Part shown: positions 53,459-61,552 of the stretch, piece by piece
How positions within the stretch are numbered: position 1 is the stretch's first letter
How the letters are laid out: each line of letters starts with the position of its first letter
Origin: Caballeronia terrestris
GTDB taxonomy: Bacteria; Pseudomonadota; Gammaproteobacteria; Burkholderiales; Burkholderiaceae
Direction: 5' to 3'
Length of the DNA: 64,000 nt
NCBI RefSeq assembly: GCF_001544515.1
Contig: NZ_FCOL02000001.1
Span: 248,001 to 312,000, forward strand
Translations under genes and position numbers: made by a program
The notes under the pieces: model-generated
What the model was told of the DNA's origin: nothing
The model's input: the letters and a program-made list of their open reading frames with translations, nothing else
The model's database searches: none

Positions 53459-54376
53459 CTACTGTTCCCACTCGAGTTCCGCATACGCGGCGGTCACGTT
53501 GCGGCGATGGTAGATATCGAACAGCAGCCACTTGCCGCGCTCGTTCTCGCCGATCGTATCGACCGCCTGCTGCATCGTCTCGCCGCGCCTGATCGATGCA
53601 CGCACATCCTGCGCCAGATGGCTCAAATACGCTTCTTCGGCGTCGAGCGCGGCGCGCCACGGCGTATCGATCGGACCGTGTCCCGGCACCACGTGGCGCG
53701 GATTCATCTGGCGAATCGCGGCGATATCGTCGAGCCAGCCGATGATGCTGCCATCGATCACAGGAATGCACTTGACGAACAGCAGATCCGCGAGCCACAG
53801 CGTGCCCGTCTCTTCATCGTATACCGTCAGGTCGTTGTTCGTATGCGCTGTTTTCCAGGTGCTCAGAATCAGCTTGCGGTGGCCGAGGTCGAGCGTTTTC
53901 GTGCCATCCACGGCGAGCGTGGGCGGGACGATTTCGCTGCCGTCGGCAAGCGGGCCCAGTTCGCGCCGCAGCACGCGCAGATAGTTGTCCGCGCGTGACG
54001 CCTCCGCCTCGCCGAGCGCCGCGCTACCAACGAATTGCAGACGATCGCCCCTGAACGCGGCGTTGCCGAAAATGTGATCGGGATGCATGTGCGTGTTGAT
54101 CACATAGCAGACCGGCAGCGGCGTCACGGCACGAATCGCGGCGCGCAGCTCGCGCCCTTCTTCGACGGTGCCGCCGGTATCGATCACCGCGACACACTTT
54201 CTTCCGACGATAAACCCCACATTCGCGATATCGCCCTTGTTTTCGCGTGTCGCGACATCGTCGTGGCCGCGATGCACGTAAATACCGGGCGCGAACTGCG
54301 TCACGGCGAGCGGCGCGGCGGCGTGGGCCGCGCAAAAGCAGAGCAGCAGCCCGGCCATGACGATCAAACGCCGCAT
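53459..54376 (-). CDS. Quinoprotein-relay zinc metallohydrolase, 305 aa
   Basis: An exported MBL-fold protein. The metal site is intact: THMHPDH (His96, His98, Asp100, His101), TAHTNND (His178), WLADLLF (Asp197) and VVPGHGP (His233). Such proteins accompany SoxYZ-like carriers and quinoprotein dehydrogenases; the reaction may release a carrier-bound product, by analogy with SoxH-type hydrolases. The ATG at 54376 follows the LysR stop with a one-base overlap; the signal peptide is MRRLIVMAGLLLCFCAAHAA. Confidence 0.9.
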   Translation of the reverse strand: MRRLIVMAGLLLCFCAAHAAAPLAVTQFAPGIYVHRGHDDVATRENKGDIANVGFIVGRKCVAVIDTGGTVEEGRELRAAIRAVTPLPVCYVINTHMHPDHIFGNAAFRGDRLQFVGSAALGEAEASRADNYLRVLRRELGPLADGSEIVPPTLAVDGTKTLDLGHRKLILSTWKTAHTNNDLTVYDEETGTLWLADLLFVKCIPVIDGSIIGWLDDIAAIRQMNPRHVVPGHGPIDTPWRAALDAEEAYLSHLAQDVRASIRRGETMQQAVDTIGENERGKWLLFDIYHRRNVTAAYAELEWEQ

Positions 54377-55356
54377 CACACCACGCCGCCTATCCGCTCG
54401 CCCTGCGCTCGTTTCGGCGGCCGCAGCGCGAATTGTGCATACTCGCTTTCGAGGAACGGCTCGGCGTGTTCGAGCAGAAAACGCCGAAACGCGAGACACG
54501 TCGGAGACAACTGCTTCGAGCGCGAATGCACGAGTTGCCACGTCCGTTCGATCGGCGTGCCGTTCACGTCGAGCAGCGCAATCTCGCCCGTGCGCAATTC
54601 GAGCGCGAGCGTATGCAGCGAAATGAGGCTCACGCCCATGCCGGCCATCACGGCCTGCTTGATCGTCTCGTTGCTGCCGAGCGTCACGCTTCTCGCGGGC
54701 ACGAACAGATGCTGCCGGAACACATGTTCGGCCACCGCGCGCGTGCCGGAGCCGGGCTCGCGCAGCAGGAACGTGTCGCCGGCGAGCTCCTGCAGGTCGA
54801 AGCGCCGCGCGTGCCGCAGCGGATGCGAGAGCGGAGCGACGATCACATGCGGGTGATAGGCGAGCGGCTCGGCGGTCGTGCCCAGCTCGGGCGGCGGACG
54901 GCCCATGATCGCGAGATCGGTCGCGTTGTCCTGCAGCCAGCGCAGAAGCGTCTCGCGATTGCCCACCGAAAAACGCACGTCGACCTTCGGAAACTGTTGC
55001 GAATAGAGCGCGAGCAGCTTCGGCGCGAAGTACGTCGCGGAACTTACGATGCTCACCGCGATCGAGCCGCTATCGGCCTGCGTCAGCGACATCATTGCGT
55101 CCTCGGCGTCCTTGATTTCGCCGAGGATTCGGCTCGCGTGATGCGAGAGGCGCTCGCCCGCCTCGGTCAGCGCGAGCCTGCGCGCGACGCGCTCGAAGAG
55201 CGGCAGCCCGATCGCTTCTTCGAGCTGCCGTATCTGCATCGACACGGCGGGCTGCGTCAGATGCAGTTCCTCGGCCGCGCGCGCGAAGCTTGGGCAGCGG
55301 CACGCGATCACGAAGATCTGCAACTGGCGCAACGTCAGCGAGCGGATGAAGTTCAC
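54376..55356 (-). CDS. LysR-family regulator inside the xox operon, 326 aa
   Basis: MNFIRSLTLRQLQIFVIACRCPSFARAAEELHLTQPAVSMQIRQLEEAIG is the winged-helix domain; LSHPLRHARRFDLQELAGDTFLLREPGSGTRAVAEHVF and SNETIKQAVMAGMGVSLISLHTL belong to the CbbR-like effector domain. It probably controls methanol-oxidation genes. It starts at GTG (55356), upstream of which a Shine-Dalgarno is weak. Its stop overlaps the next gene's ATG by one base, so it is translated with the operon, not as a separate unit. Confidence 0.9.
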   Translation of the reverse strand: MNFIRSLTLRQLQIFVIACRCPSFARAAEELHLTQPAVSMQIRQLEEAIGLPLFERVARRLALTEAGERLSHHASRILGEIKDAEDAMMSLTQADSGSIAVSIVSSATYFAPKLLALYSQQFPKVDVRFSVGNRETLLRWLQDNATDLAIMGRPPPELGTTAEPLAYHPHVIVAPLSHPLRHARRFDLQELAGDTFLLREPGSGTRAVAEHVFRQHLFVPARSVTLGSNETIKQAVMAGMGVSLISLHTLALELRTGEIALLDVNGTPIERTWQLVHSRSKQLSPTCLAFRRFLLEHAEPFLESEYAQFALRPPKRAQGERIGGVV

Positions 55357-55411
55357 GATGGGCGGCCATGCGTCGAAGAGAAGCCGGACAGGTGCCCGGC
55401 CCCGAACACAA

Positions 55412-56152
55412 TCAACGGCTCGCGCGCGGAGCGTTCGCCGGCTTGACAGGCGCCGTCTCGCCGGGCTTCGCGGGCGCGAGCGTGCGCTGCGCGCTCTGGA
55501 AGTTCAGCGTTTCGGTTTGCACCGGATGGGCGAAATCGTTGTTCGCGCCCGGGGTTTCGGTGCGGATCGACATCACGTGGCCGGGCACGTCGTCGGCGAC
55601 GAGGAACGTGTAGCGCTTGGCCGTGTACTGCGGAAAGCGCGCGGCATTCGGATCGTCGAGATATGGCTGGATCACGATCTGCTGCGCCTTGATCTTCTTG
55701 CCGCCCGCTTCGCTCGTCACCTGCACGATCGGCGGATTCGCCGCGAGCGCAAGCCGCACGCGCTGCTGGAAATAGCGCCGCTTGCCGCCGGTCAACTGCT
55801 CCATCTCCGTGATGTCGTGCTCCAGGAAATACAGGATCACCGGATTGCACGGCAGGCCGCCGGGCAGGGACACGGGGCCCGTGTGGTCGGACACGCGTGC
55901 GTCGCCGTTCGTGTTGCCGCGGCTCGTGACGAGCACACGCACGGTGTCCTTCAGCCGCTCGGGCGGGCCGGAGCTGTCGAGCGCGTAGTCGAGTTCGGTC
56001 AGCGGATCGACGCCGTCCAGATGCGGCGCCATGAAGAGCAATTTCTCGGCGGGCGCGATGTCGGTCGCGGGCGCGTCGGCGGCGTAGGCGTGACACGCGC
56101 TGCCGAAGAGCGCCGCCACCGCGACGCGCGATAACACCTTGAGGCTTCTCAT
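55412..56152 (-). CDS. Periplasmic protein of unknown function in the xox operon, 246 aa
   Basis: A signal peptide (MRSLKVLSRVAVAALFGSACHAYA) precedes a mature chain with DTVRVLVTSRGNTNGDARVSDHTGPVSLPGGLPCNPVILYFLEHDITEMEQLTGGKRRYFQQRVRLAL and a proline/alanine-rich tail (KPGETAPVKPANAPR). The central block has no family I recognise. Its ATG overlaps the xoxJ stop as ATGA, so the two are translationally coupled and it is probably part of the methanol-oxidation system. Confidence 0.75.
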   Translation of the reverse strand: MRSLKVLSRVAVAALFGSACHAYAADAPATDIAPAEKLLFMAPHLDGVDPLTELDYALDSSGPPERLKDTVRVLVTSRGNTNGDARVSDHTGPVSLPGGLPCNPVILYFLEHDITEMEQLTGGKRRYFQQRVRLALAANPPIVQVTSEAGGKKIKAQQIVIQPYLDDPNAARFPQYTAKRYTFLVADDVPGHVMSIRTETPGANNDFAHPVQTETLNFQSAQRTLAPAKPGETAPVKPANAPRASR

Positions 56153-57036
56153 TGCGCCGCCGCCGGCTGCAGGGGCAGCAGCGGCACCTGATAGCTCGTC
56201 AGGATCTGGTCGATCTTCGGCTGGTTCGCGCCGATCCAGTTATCGACCTTGTCCTTCCACGCCTTCTCGCCGTAACGCACGCCCATCGAAATTTCGTAGT
56301 CGAAGCGGATGCCCGGCGTCGGCTGGAAGGGCACGAGCTTGACGGTGTCGTTCGAACGCTTCACGAAGTAGCCGGCGATCGGCCCCCACAGGAACACGAC
56401 GTCGACGGTGCCCTTCTTCATGTCGCTCTCGATCATCTCGCCGGGGAACGCATCCGGGTCGCCGCTTTGCGCCTGATACGACACGGCCTGCTCGATCAGG
56501 TTGTTGCCGAGCAGCCAGTCGACGGCGGGCGTGCGCGAGAAAATGCCGAGCCGCAATTTCTTGAGCGTGTCGGGCGGCAGTTTCGTCAGGTCGGACGGCG
56601 TCTGGATGCTCGCGAACTCGGGGCGGTTCGGGAACACCATCGCGTAGGTGGAATGCAGGTACGGGCGCGTGGTCGCCGTCAGGTCGTAGCCCTTCGGCAC
56701 GCCGATAATGAGGTCGCACTTGAACCGTTCGGTGTCGGGCACCTTGTCGCGCAGCGTGCGCCGCACGAAGCCCATGCGCTGCGGAAAGTACGTGTATTCG
56801 ATCTTGTACCCGAAGTCGCTCGCCATCTGGCTCGCGATCTTGTTCTCGTAGCCTTCGCCCTTGTTGTTCGACAGCGGCATGTTGTTCGGATCGGCGCAGA
56901 CGCGCAGCACGCCGTCGGCGCCATCGTTGTTGGGCAGCGCGGGATCGTCGGCGAGCGCGGCGTGCGACGCGCAAGCGACGAGTAGCGCGGCGGCAAGCCG
57001 CACGGCAGTGATGCGGGTTACCTTGCATTCAGACAT
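56149..57036 (-). CDS. xoxJ: XoxJ, periplasmic binding-type protein for XoxF, 295 aa
   Basis: A periplasmic-binding-protein fold with signal peptide (about 1-26), of the type tied to quinoprotein dehydrogenases. Blocks are VLRVCADPNNMPLSNNKGEGYENKIASQMASDFGYKIEYTYFPQRMGFVRRTL, KCDLIIGVPKGYDLTATTRPYLHSTYAMVF and GTVDVVFLWGPIAGYFVK. XoxJ is thought to help mature or load the dehydrogenase. GGAGG lies 5 nt before the ATG at 57036. Second gene after xoxG. Confidence 0.9.
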   Translation of the reverse strand: MSECKVTRITAVRLAAALLVACASHAALADDPALPNNDGADGVLRVCADPNNMPLSNNKGEGYENKIASQMASDFGYKIEYTYFPQRMGFVRRTLRDKVPDTERFKCDLIIGVPKGYDLTATTRPYLHSTYAMVFPNRPEFASIQTPSDLTKLPPDTLKKLRLGIFSRTPAVDWLLGNNLIEQAVSYQAQSGDPDAFPGEMIESDMKKGTVDVVFLWGPIAGYFVKRSNDTVKLVPFQPTPGIRFDYEISMGVRYGEKAWKDKVDNWIGANQPKIDQILTSYQVPLLPLQPAAAQ

Positions 57037-57066
57037 CGGCACCTCCGGTAGTGACTGCGGGCTTGC

Positions 57067-57480
57067 TCATTTTGCATCGATTGCCTGCAAGTCGCCGGGG
57101 TTGATTTTGCCGTCGGAGCGGCCTTTCAGGTACGCGTACAGGTTTTCCCAGTTCTTCTGCATCATCTGGCTCGAACTGAAGTCGGGCATGCCCTTGTCGA
57201 TACGCCCGCCGAATACCGTCCGATGGAATTCCTTCGTGTCGAGTGTCTTGAACGCCTCGATCAGCGACGGGCCCACCATCCCCTCCTGCTTCGCGCCGTG
57301 ACAGCGCTCGCAGGCGAGCGCGCGCCATGTCTTCCAGCCTTGCAGCGTATTGCTGTCGACCTTGTTGCCGTCCTGGACCTTGTACGCTACCGGCTTGACC
57401 TGTCCCGGGTCGGTCTGGGCGTAGGAAGCGGGTATTGCGAACAGTGCGATTGCCAGCGGCAAGAGTGATCGGCCTTTCAT
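57067..57480 (-). CDS. xoxG: XoxG, c-type cytochrome electron acceptor of XoxF, 137 aa
   Basis: A signal peptide (MKGRSLLPLAIALFAIPASYA) precedes one haem c site, C57-E-R-C60-H61, with Met98 (GMPDF) as the probable second axial ligand. The block TWRALACERCHGAKQEGMVGPSLIEAFKTLD is typical of the XoxG/MxaG-type cytochrome. It accepts electrons from PQQ in XoxF. Separated from xoxF by 218 nt that hold a palindromic repeat, and from xoxJ by 30 nt. Confidence 0.92.
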   Translation of the reverse strand: MKGRSLLPLAIALFAIPASYAQTDPGQVKPVAYKVQDGNKVDSNTLQGWKTWRALACERCHGAKQEGMVGPSLIEAFKTLDTKEFHRTVFGGRIDKGMPDFSSSQMMQKNWENLYAYLKGRSDGKINPGDLQAIDAK

Positions 57481-57498
57481 GCGTCTTTCTCCTATGTC

Positions 57499-57575
57499 AG
57501 CCAGAGTTGGCGCTATCGACCAGAGTTAGCGCTTCAGCGCTTTACTCTGGTCCCATGCGCCTTACTCTGGTCCCG
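57499..57575. repeat. Palindromic dispersed repeat, copy 2, with extra half unit
   Basis: Hairpin CCAGAGT...AGCGC / GCGCT...ACTCTGG at 57520-57550, flanked by CCAGAGTTGGCGCTATCGA on the left and TCCCATG on the right, as in copy 1 at 20096. A further CTTACTCTGGTCCC follows at about 57560-57573, a partial second right arm. It sits between xoxF and xoxG and could form an mRNA hairpin that lowers read-through or stabilises xoxF mRNA. Confidence 0.7.
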
Positions 57576-57698
57576 TGCAAATTAATTACCTTTCGATATT
57601 CCGCCGCTAATAGCCGAATACCCTTTCTTCAGGGACGCCGCCAACCACCGCCTCATGACTTCGAGGCGGGGCTGGCGTGCGTTGCTACGAGGGATGGA

Positions 57699-59510
57699 TC
57701 AGCCGCCGGGGATGGCGAACACGAAGAGCGTGCCGCCGAGTGCCGTGTACTTCGCCAATTCGCGATAGCCGCCGACCGCGCCGAGGCCTTCCGTCGACTT
57801 CTGGAGACCTGCTGCCATGCCGATGCCGGCCCAGCCGCCGATGCCCGAATAGACGCCGACAAACTGCTTGCCCTGGTACTGATACGTGAAGACGTTGCCG
57901 ATGATCCCGGACGGCGTCTTGAACTTCCACAGTTCCTTGCCGTCCTTGATGCGCACTGCCTTCAGATACCCTTCGAGCGTGCCGTAGAACGCGATGCCGC
58001 CGGCCGTTGCGAGCGCGCCGGACCACACCGAGAACTTCTCCGGCTTGGACCACGCGATCTTGCCCTTGCTCGCATCCCACGCGATGAAGTTGCCCATCGC
58101 GCCGTTCTGGTTCGGACCCGGATACATCGAGAGCGTCGCGCCGACGAACGGCTGACCCGACACGTACTCGACCTCGAACGGCTCATAGTCCATGCAGACG
58201 TGATTCGTCGGCACGAGGAAGAGCCCCGAGTTCGGATCGAACGAGGCGGGCTGCTGGTCCTTCGACCCGAGCGCTGCCGGGCAGATGCCCTTCACGTTGT
58301 GGTCCGGACCGGCTTTCTGCGTCGAGTAGGTCGCGTTGCGCACCGGCAGGCCGCTCTTCACGTCCACGCTGTCGGCCCAGTTCACCGCCGGGTCGTACTT
58401 CTGCGCGACGAGCAGTTCGCCCGACTCGCGATTGAGCGTGTAGCCGAAGCCGTTACGGTCGAAGTGGACGATCGCCGGAACCTTCTTGCCGCCCATCGGC
58501 AGGTCCGCGAGGATCATCTCGTTCACGCCGTCATAGTCCCACTCGTCGTGCGGCGTCATCTGGTAGACCCACTTCGCCTTGCCGGTGTTCAGGTCGCGAG
58601 CGAAGATCGACATCGACCATTTGTTGTCACCGGGGCGTTGCGTCGGGTTCCATGTGCCCGGGTTGCCGGTGCCGTAGTAGACAAGGTTGAGCTTCGGGTC
58701 CCATGCGTACCAGCCCCAGGTGGTCCCACCTCCGGACTTCCACTGATCGCCCTTCCAGCTCTTGAGCGACGAGTCCGCGCCGATCGGGATCATCTTGCCG
58801 TCGGACCAGGTCATGGTCTGCTGCGGGTCCATCAGCATTTCGTTGTCCGGGCCCGTGCTGAACGCCTTCCAGACTTCCTTGCCGCTCTTGATGTCGTACG
58901 CGATCAGCCGTCCGCGCACGCCGAACTCGCCGCCCGAGATGCCGGTGAGCACCTTGTCGCCGAACACGTGCGGCGCGTTGGTGTTGGTTTCACCCGCCTT
59001 CGGATTGCCGTTCTGCGCCGTCCACACGACTTCGCCCGTCTTTGCATTGAGCGCGACGAGTTTCGTATCGGCTTGCTGGAGGAAGATCTTGTCGTCGCCA
59101 TAGGCGAGACCGCGGTTCACCGTGTCGCAGCACATCACCGAGATGACCTGCGCGTCCTGCTTCGGCTCGTATTGCCAGAGGAAGGTCTGATCCTTGAGGT
59201 TGATCGCGATGACCTTGTTGGGGAAGGGAGAGTGGATGTACATCGTCTCGCCGATGACGAGCGGCGAACCTTCGTGACCGCGCAACACGCCGGTCGACAT
59301 GGTCCAGGCCACCTGTAGCTTGCCGACGTTCTGTTCGTTGATCTGCTTGAGCGGGCTATAGCGGTGATTCGAATAATCGCCCGCCTGTGCCGCCCAGTTC
59401 GATGGGTTCTTGATCAGTGTGTCGAGCTGCGGGTCTGCTTGTGCAACATAGGAATTCAGACTCGCCGTCGCGACCACCGCCAGTCCAAGAACCAGGGTGC
59501 GTAAGTTCAT
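57699..59510 (-). CDS. xoxF: XoxF, lanthanide-type PQQ methanol dehydrogenase, 603 aa
   Basis: Oxidises methanol to formaldehyde (or formate) in the periplasm. It has a signal peptide (about 1-25), an adjacent cysteine pair for the vicinal disulfide (Cys127-Cys128), tryptophan-docking repeats of the eight-bladed propeller, and [11 protein letters not shown] with Asp325 and Asp327. The second Asp is the extra ligand that marks lanthanide-dependent XoxF and is absent from calcium-type MxaF. GGAGGAGAC lies directly before the ATG at 59510; the frame open to 59654 lacks support. Length is normal. First gene of the operon. Confidence 0.95.
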   Translation of the reverse strand: MNLRTLVLGLAVVATASLNSYVAQADPQLDTLIKNPSNWAAQAGDYSNHRYSPLKQINEQNVGKLQVAWTMSTGVLRGHEGSPLVIGETMYIHSPFPNKVIAINLKDQTFLWQYEPKQDAQVISVMCCDTVNRGLAYGDDKIFLQQADTKLVALNAKTGEVVWTAQNGNPKAGETNTNAPHVFGDKVLTGISGGEFGVRGRLIAYDIKSGKEVWKAFSTGPDNEMLMDPQQTMTWSDGKMIPIGADSSLKSWKGDQWKSGGGTTWGWYAWDPKLNLVYYGTGNPGTWNPTQRPGDNKWSMSIFARDLNTGKAKWVYQMTPHDEWDYDGVNEMILADLPMGGKKVPAIVHFDRNGFGYTLNRESGELLVAQKYDPAVNWADSVDVKSGLPVRNATYSTQKAGPDHNVKGICPAALGSKDQQPASFDPNSGLFLVPTNHVCMDYEPFEVEYVSGQPFVGATLSMYPGPNQNGAMGNFIAWDASKGKIAWSKPEKFSVWSGALATAGGIAFYGTLEGYLKAVRIKDGKELWKFKTPSGIIGNVFTYQYQGKQFVGVYSGIGGWAGIGMAAGLQKSTEGLGAVGGYRELAKYTALGGTLFVFAIPGG

Positions 59511-59651
59511 GTCTCCTCCAGAATGTGATGCCGTCCGACCCAGGGATGACCACGCTACCGGGTGCATTCCCGCGCGCCTTCTCGAATGCAGGTAACGAGC
59601 AACGCCCAAGCCCGGTTCATTGCCGGGCGAGTTGCGTATGGAGGGCAATTG

Positions 59652-59672
59652 CATATTCCATGCCGGAATGTG
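59652..59672. promoter_or_regulatory. Inverted repeat in the xoxF control region
   Basis: CATATTCC, a 5-nt spacer, GGAATGTG; arms match at 7 of 8 positions. It lies 142 nt upstream of the xoxF start. Its size and position suit a LysR or response-regulator site; the LysR encoded in the operon is one candidate. Confidence 0.4.
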
Positions 59673-59743
59673 CGGCGAAGGGCCGGCTTAAGCGCTGTGT
59701 TTGCCTGCCATGGCTTTGCGGCCGGGCCGCGCGTCATCGGTGC

Positions 59744-59758
59744 GACACATACTGTGTC
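59744..59758. promoter_or_regulatory. Palindrome overlapping a possible -35 box of xoxF
   Basis: GACACA-TAC-TGTGTC is a perfect 6-bp inverted repeat. On the minus strand the sequence reads TTGACACAG, so a consensus -35 hexamer (TTGACA) overlaps the palindrome. The -10 at the right spacing is poor (ATGACG), so the promoter call is tentative and may need an activator. Confidence 0.35.
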
Positions 59759-59883
59759 AAATCCGCGATAGGTCCTGAGGCGCGCAACACAAATCATCGC
59801 GAACGGGACATGACGCGATGCAGCACGTCTTCAGGCGCATACTGACTTTTTCGTTCACCGACACCCCACGCGGAGGCCACGCC

Positions 59884-60270
59884 ATGACGCTAGCCGAGAA
59901 GGTTTACTCCGATGAAGAAGTCCAGCAACGCCTGACGGGCCCCTTGCAGCACTGGTACGTCGAAGACGGGTGGCTCCGGCGCAAGTACAAGACCGAGAGC
60001 TGGAAGGGCACGCTCATGGTGGTGAACACGGTCGGCCATCTCGCCGAGGCCGCGTGGCATCACCCGGACCTGACCGTGTCGTATGCGTTCGTCGTCGTGA
60101 AGCTGAAGACGCATTCGGCAAAGGGCATCACCGACAAGGACTTAACCCTCGCGACGAAGATCGAGGACGTGATCCAGTGGCAACCGGGCAAGGAAGGCGG
60201 CGCGCTCGAAGGCACCCCCGCCGACGACCAGCGCTTCCGCTATATCAAATACGACGCACCGAAGGCGTGA
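59884..60270 (+). CDS. Pterin-4a-carbinolamine dehydratase-like protein, 128 aa
   Basis: A DcoH-fold protein: GWLRRKYKTESWKGTLMVVNTVGHLAEAAWHHPDLTVSYAFVVVKLKTHSAKGITDKDL, with the His-His-Pro (59-61) and distal His77 expected for the dehydratase site. It first gene of the H4MPT unit, so it probably acts on a pterin intermediate of H4MPT rather than on tetrahydrobiopterin. The ATG at 59884 lies after GGAGGCC. Confidence 0.85.
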   Translation: MTLAEKVYSDEEVQQRLTGPLQHWYVEDGWLRRKYKTESWKGTLMVVNTVGHLAEAAWHHPDLTVSYAFVVVKLKTHSAKGITDKDLTLATKIEDVIQWQPGKEGGALEGTPADDQRFRYIKYDAPKA

Positions 60271-60470
60271 GCACTTTGCTTAACCTGCGCTGAACACAAT
60301 GACGCGCGCCTGACACAGTGCGCGCCGTCCCTTCGCGCTGCGGGCCGCCCGTCAAGGCGCACGCGGCTGGTACGTCTCTTGCCTTGAATGCTCGGCTTGC
60401 TGCGCCGGGGTTTTTGGAGAACCGCGCGGACGGCGCCGCCCAACACGATTTTGAACCAGGGACATTCGCG

Positions 60471-61505
60471 ATGCAGATGCCTTCCGGTCGCCTCTCGCAG
60501 CCATCAGCCGTGACGGTCGATGCCCCCGCGCGCCTGCATCTCGGCTTCATCGATCCGAACGCGTCGCTCGGGCGTGCGTTCGGCAGCGTCGGCCTCACGA
60601 TCGACGGGCTCGGCACGCGGATCACGGCGCGGGTAGCGGATGAGACGCGCGTAGAGGGCGCGGCGGGCGATGCGCAGCGCGCGCGCATCGAGCGGTATCT
60701 GGAGCAACTGCGGGCGGCGTACGGCGGGCCGCCGGTCGCGGTGGAGGTGAATGCGACGCCGCGTGCGCACGCCGGCCTCGGCTCCGGCACGCAGCTCGCG
60801 CTGGCGCTCGGCACCGCGTACGTGCGCCTGGCCGGCCGCACCGCGACCACCGCGCAGATCGCAAGGCTGCTCGGACGCGGCGCGCGCTCGGGCATCGGCA
60901 TCCACGGTTTCGATCACGGCGGGCTGATGGTCGACGGCGGACATGGGTCGAACGCGGCTGTTGGGATCGCGCGCCTGCCGCCGTTGTTGTTCCGCCAGCC
61001 GTTCCCGGGCGGCTGGCGCGTGCTGCTCGTCGACGATACCTCGCGCGAAGGCCTGCACGGCGACGAGGAGCGCCGCAGCCTCGCCGCGCTAGCGCCCTTC
61101 CCGCGATCGCTCGCCGCGCACCTGAGCCACCTCGTCTTGATGCGCGTGCTCCCCGGCGTCGCGGAAAGCGACTTCGACGCGTTCACGAAAGGCATCGGCG
61201 AATTGCAGCAGACGATTGGCGAATACTTCGCGCCTGCGCAGGGCGGCGTGTTCTCGAGCACGGCTGTCGCGCGCGCGCTCGGGGCTGTCGCCTCGCAGGA
61301 AATGGCCGGCATCGGACAGACCTCGTGGGGACCGACCGGCTTCGCGTTCCTGCGCAGCCCCGCCGCCGCCGAGCGCGCGCTCGCGGCGGCGCGCGAGGCG
61401 AGTCGCGCAAACCCGTCGATCACCTGCTCGATCGCCACCGGCCGCAACCGGGGCGCGACCTGGCACGCGGCCGAAATCCAGAAGTGCGGCATCGACGCCG
61501 CGTGA
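60471..61505 (+). CDS. mptG: Beta-ribofuranosylaminobenzene 5'-phosphate synthase, 344 aa
   Basis: First committed step of H4MPT synthesis: condenses 4-hydroxy- or 4-aminobenzoate with PRPP. A GHMP-kinase-fold protein: AVTVDAPARLHLGFIDPNASLGRAFGSVGLTIDGLG and HAGLGSGTQLALALGTAYVRLAG (the glycine-rich GLGSGTQ loop), then GIGIHGFDHGGLMVDGGH, which is distinctive of this enzyme. AGGGA precedes the ATG at 60471. Presence of this gene shows the cell makes its own H4MPT. Confidence 0.9.
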   Translation: MQMPSGRLSQPSAVTVDAPARLHLGFIDPNASLGRAFGSVGLTIDGLGTRITARVADETRVEGAAGDAQRARIERYLEQLRAAYGGPPVAVEVNATPRAHAGLGSGTQLALALGTAYVRLAGRTATTAQIARLLGRGARSGIGIHGFDHGGLMVDGGHGSNAAVGIARLPPLLFRQPFPGGWRVLLVDDTSREGLHGDEERRSLAALAPFPRSLAAHLSHLVLMRVLPGVAESDFDAFTKGIGELQQTIGEYFAPAQGGVFSSTAVARALGAVASQEMAGIGQTSWGPTGFAFLRSPAAAERALAAAREASRANPSITCSIATGRNRGATWHAAEIQKCGIDAA

Positions 61506-61552
61506 GGTTACGAAAGCAGTCCGGACGTCCCGAAACCCCCAGCGAGTCCCCC

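Larger units (their letters stand above)
59511..59883. other. 373-nt divergent control region between xoxF and the H4MPT genes
   Basis: It separates the two halves of the C1 island and should hold both promoters. It contains an inverted repeat CATATTCC-N5-GGAATGTG (59652-59672), a GCCCGG / CCGGGC hairpin (59610-59628) and a GACACA-TAC-TGTGTC palindrome (59744-59758). No gene is supported here. Confidence 0.6.

Noticed and set aside
57435-59318. 627-codon plus-strand frame antisense to xoxF
   Set aside because: Shadow of xoxF; no ribosome-binding site or family content.
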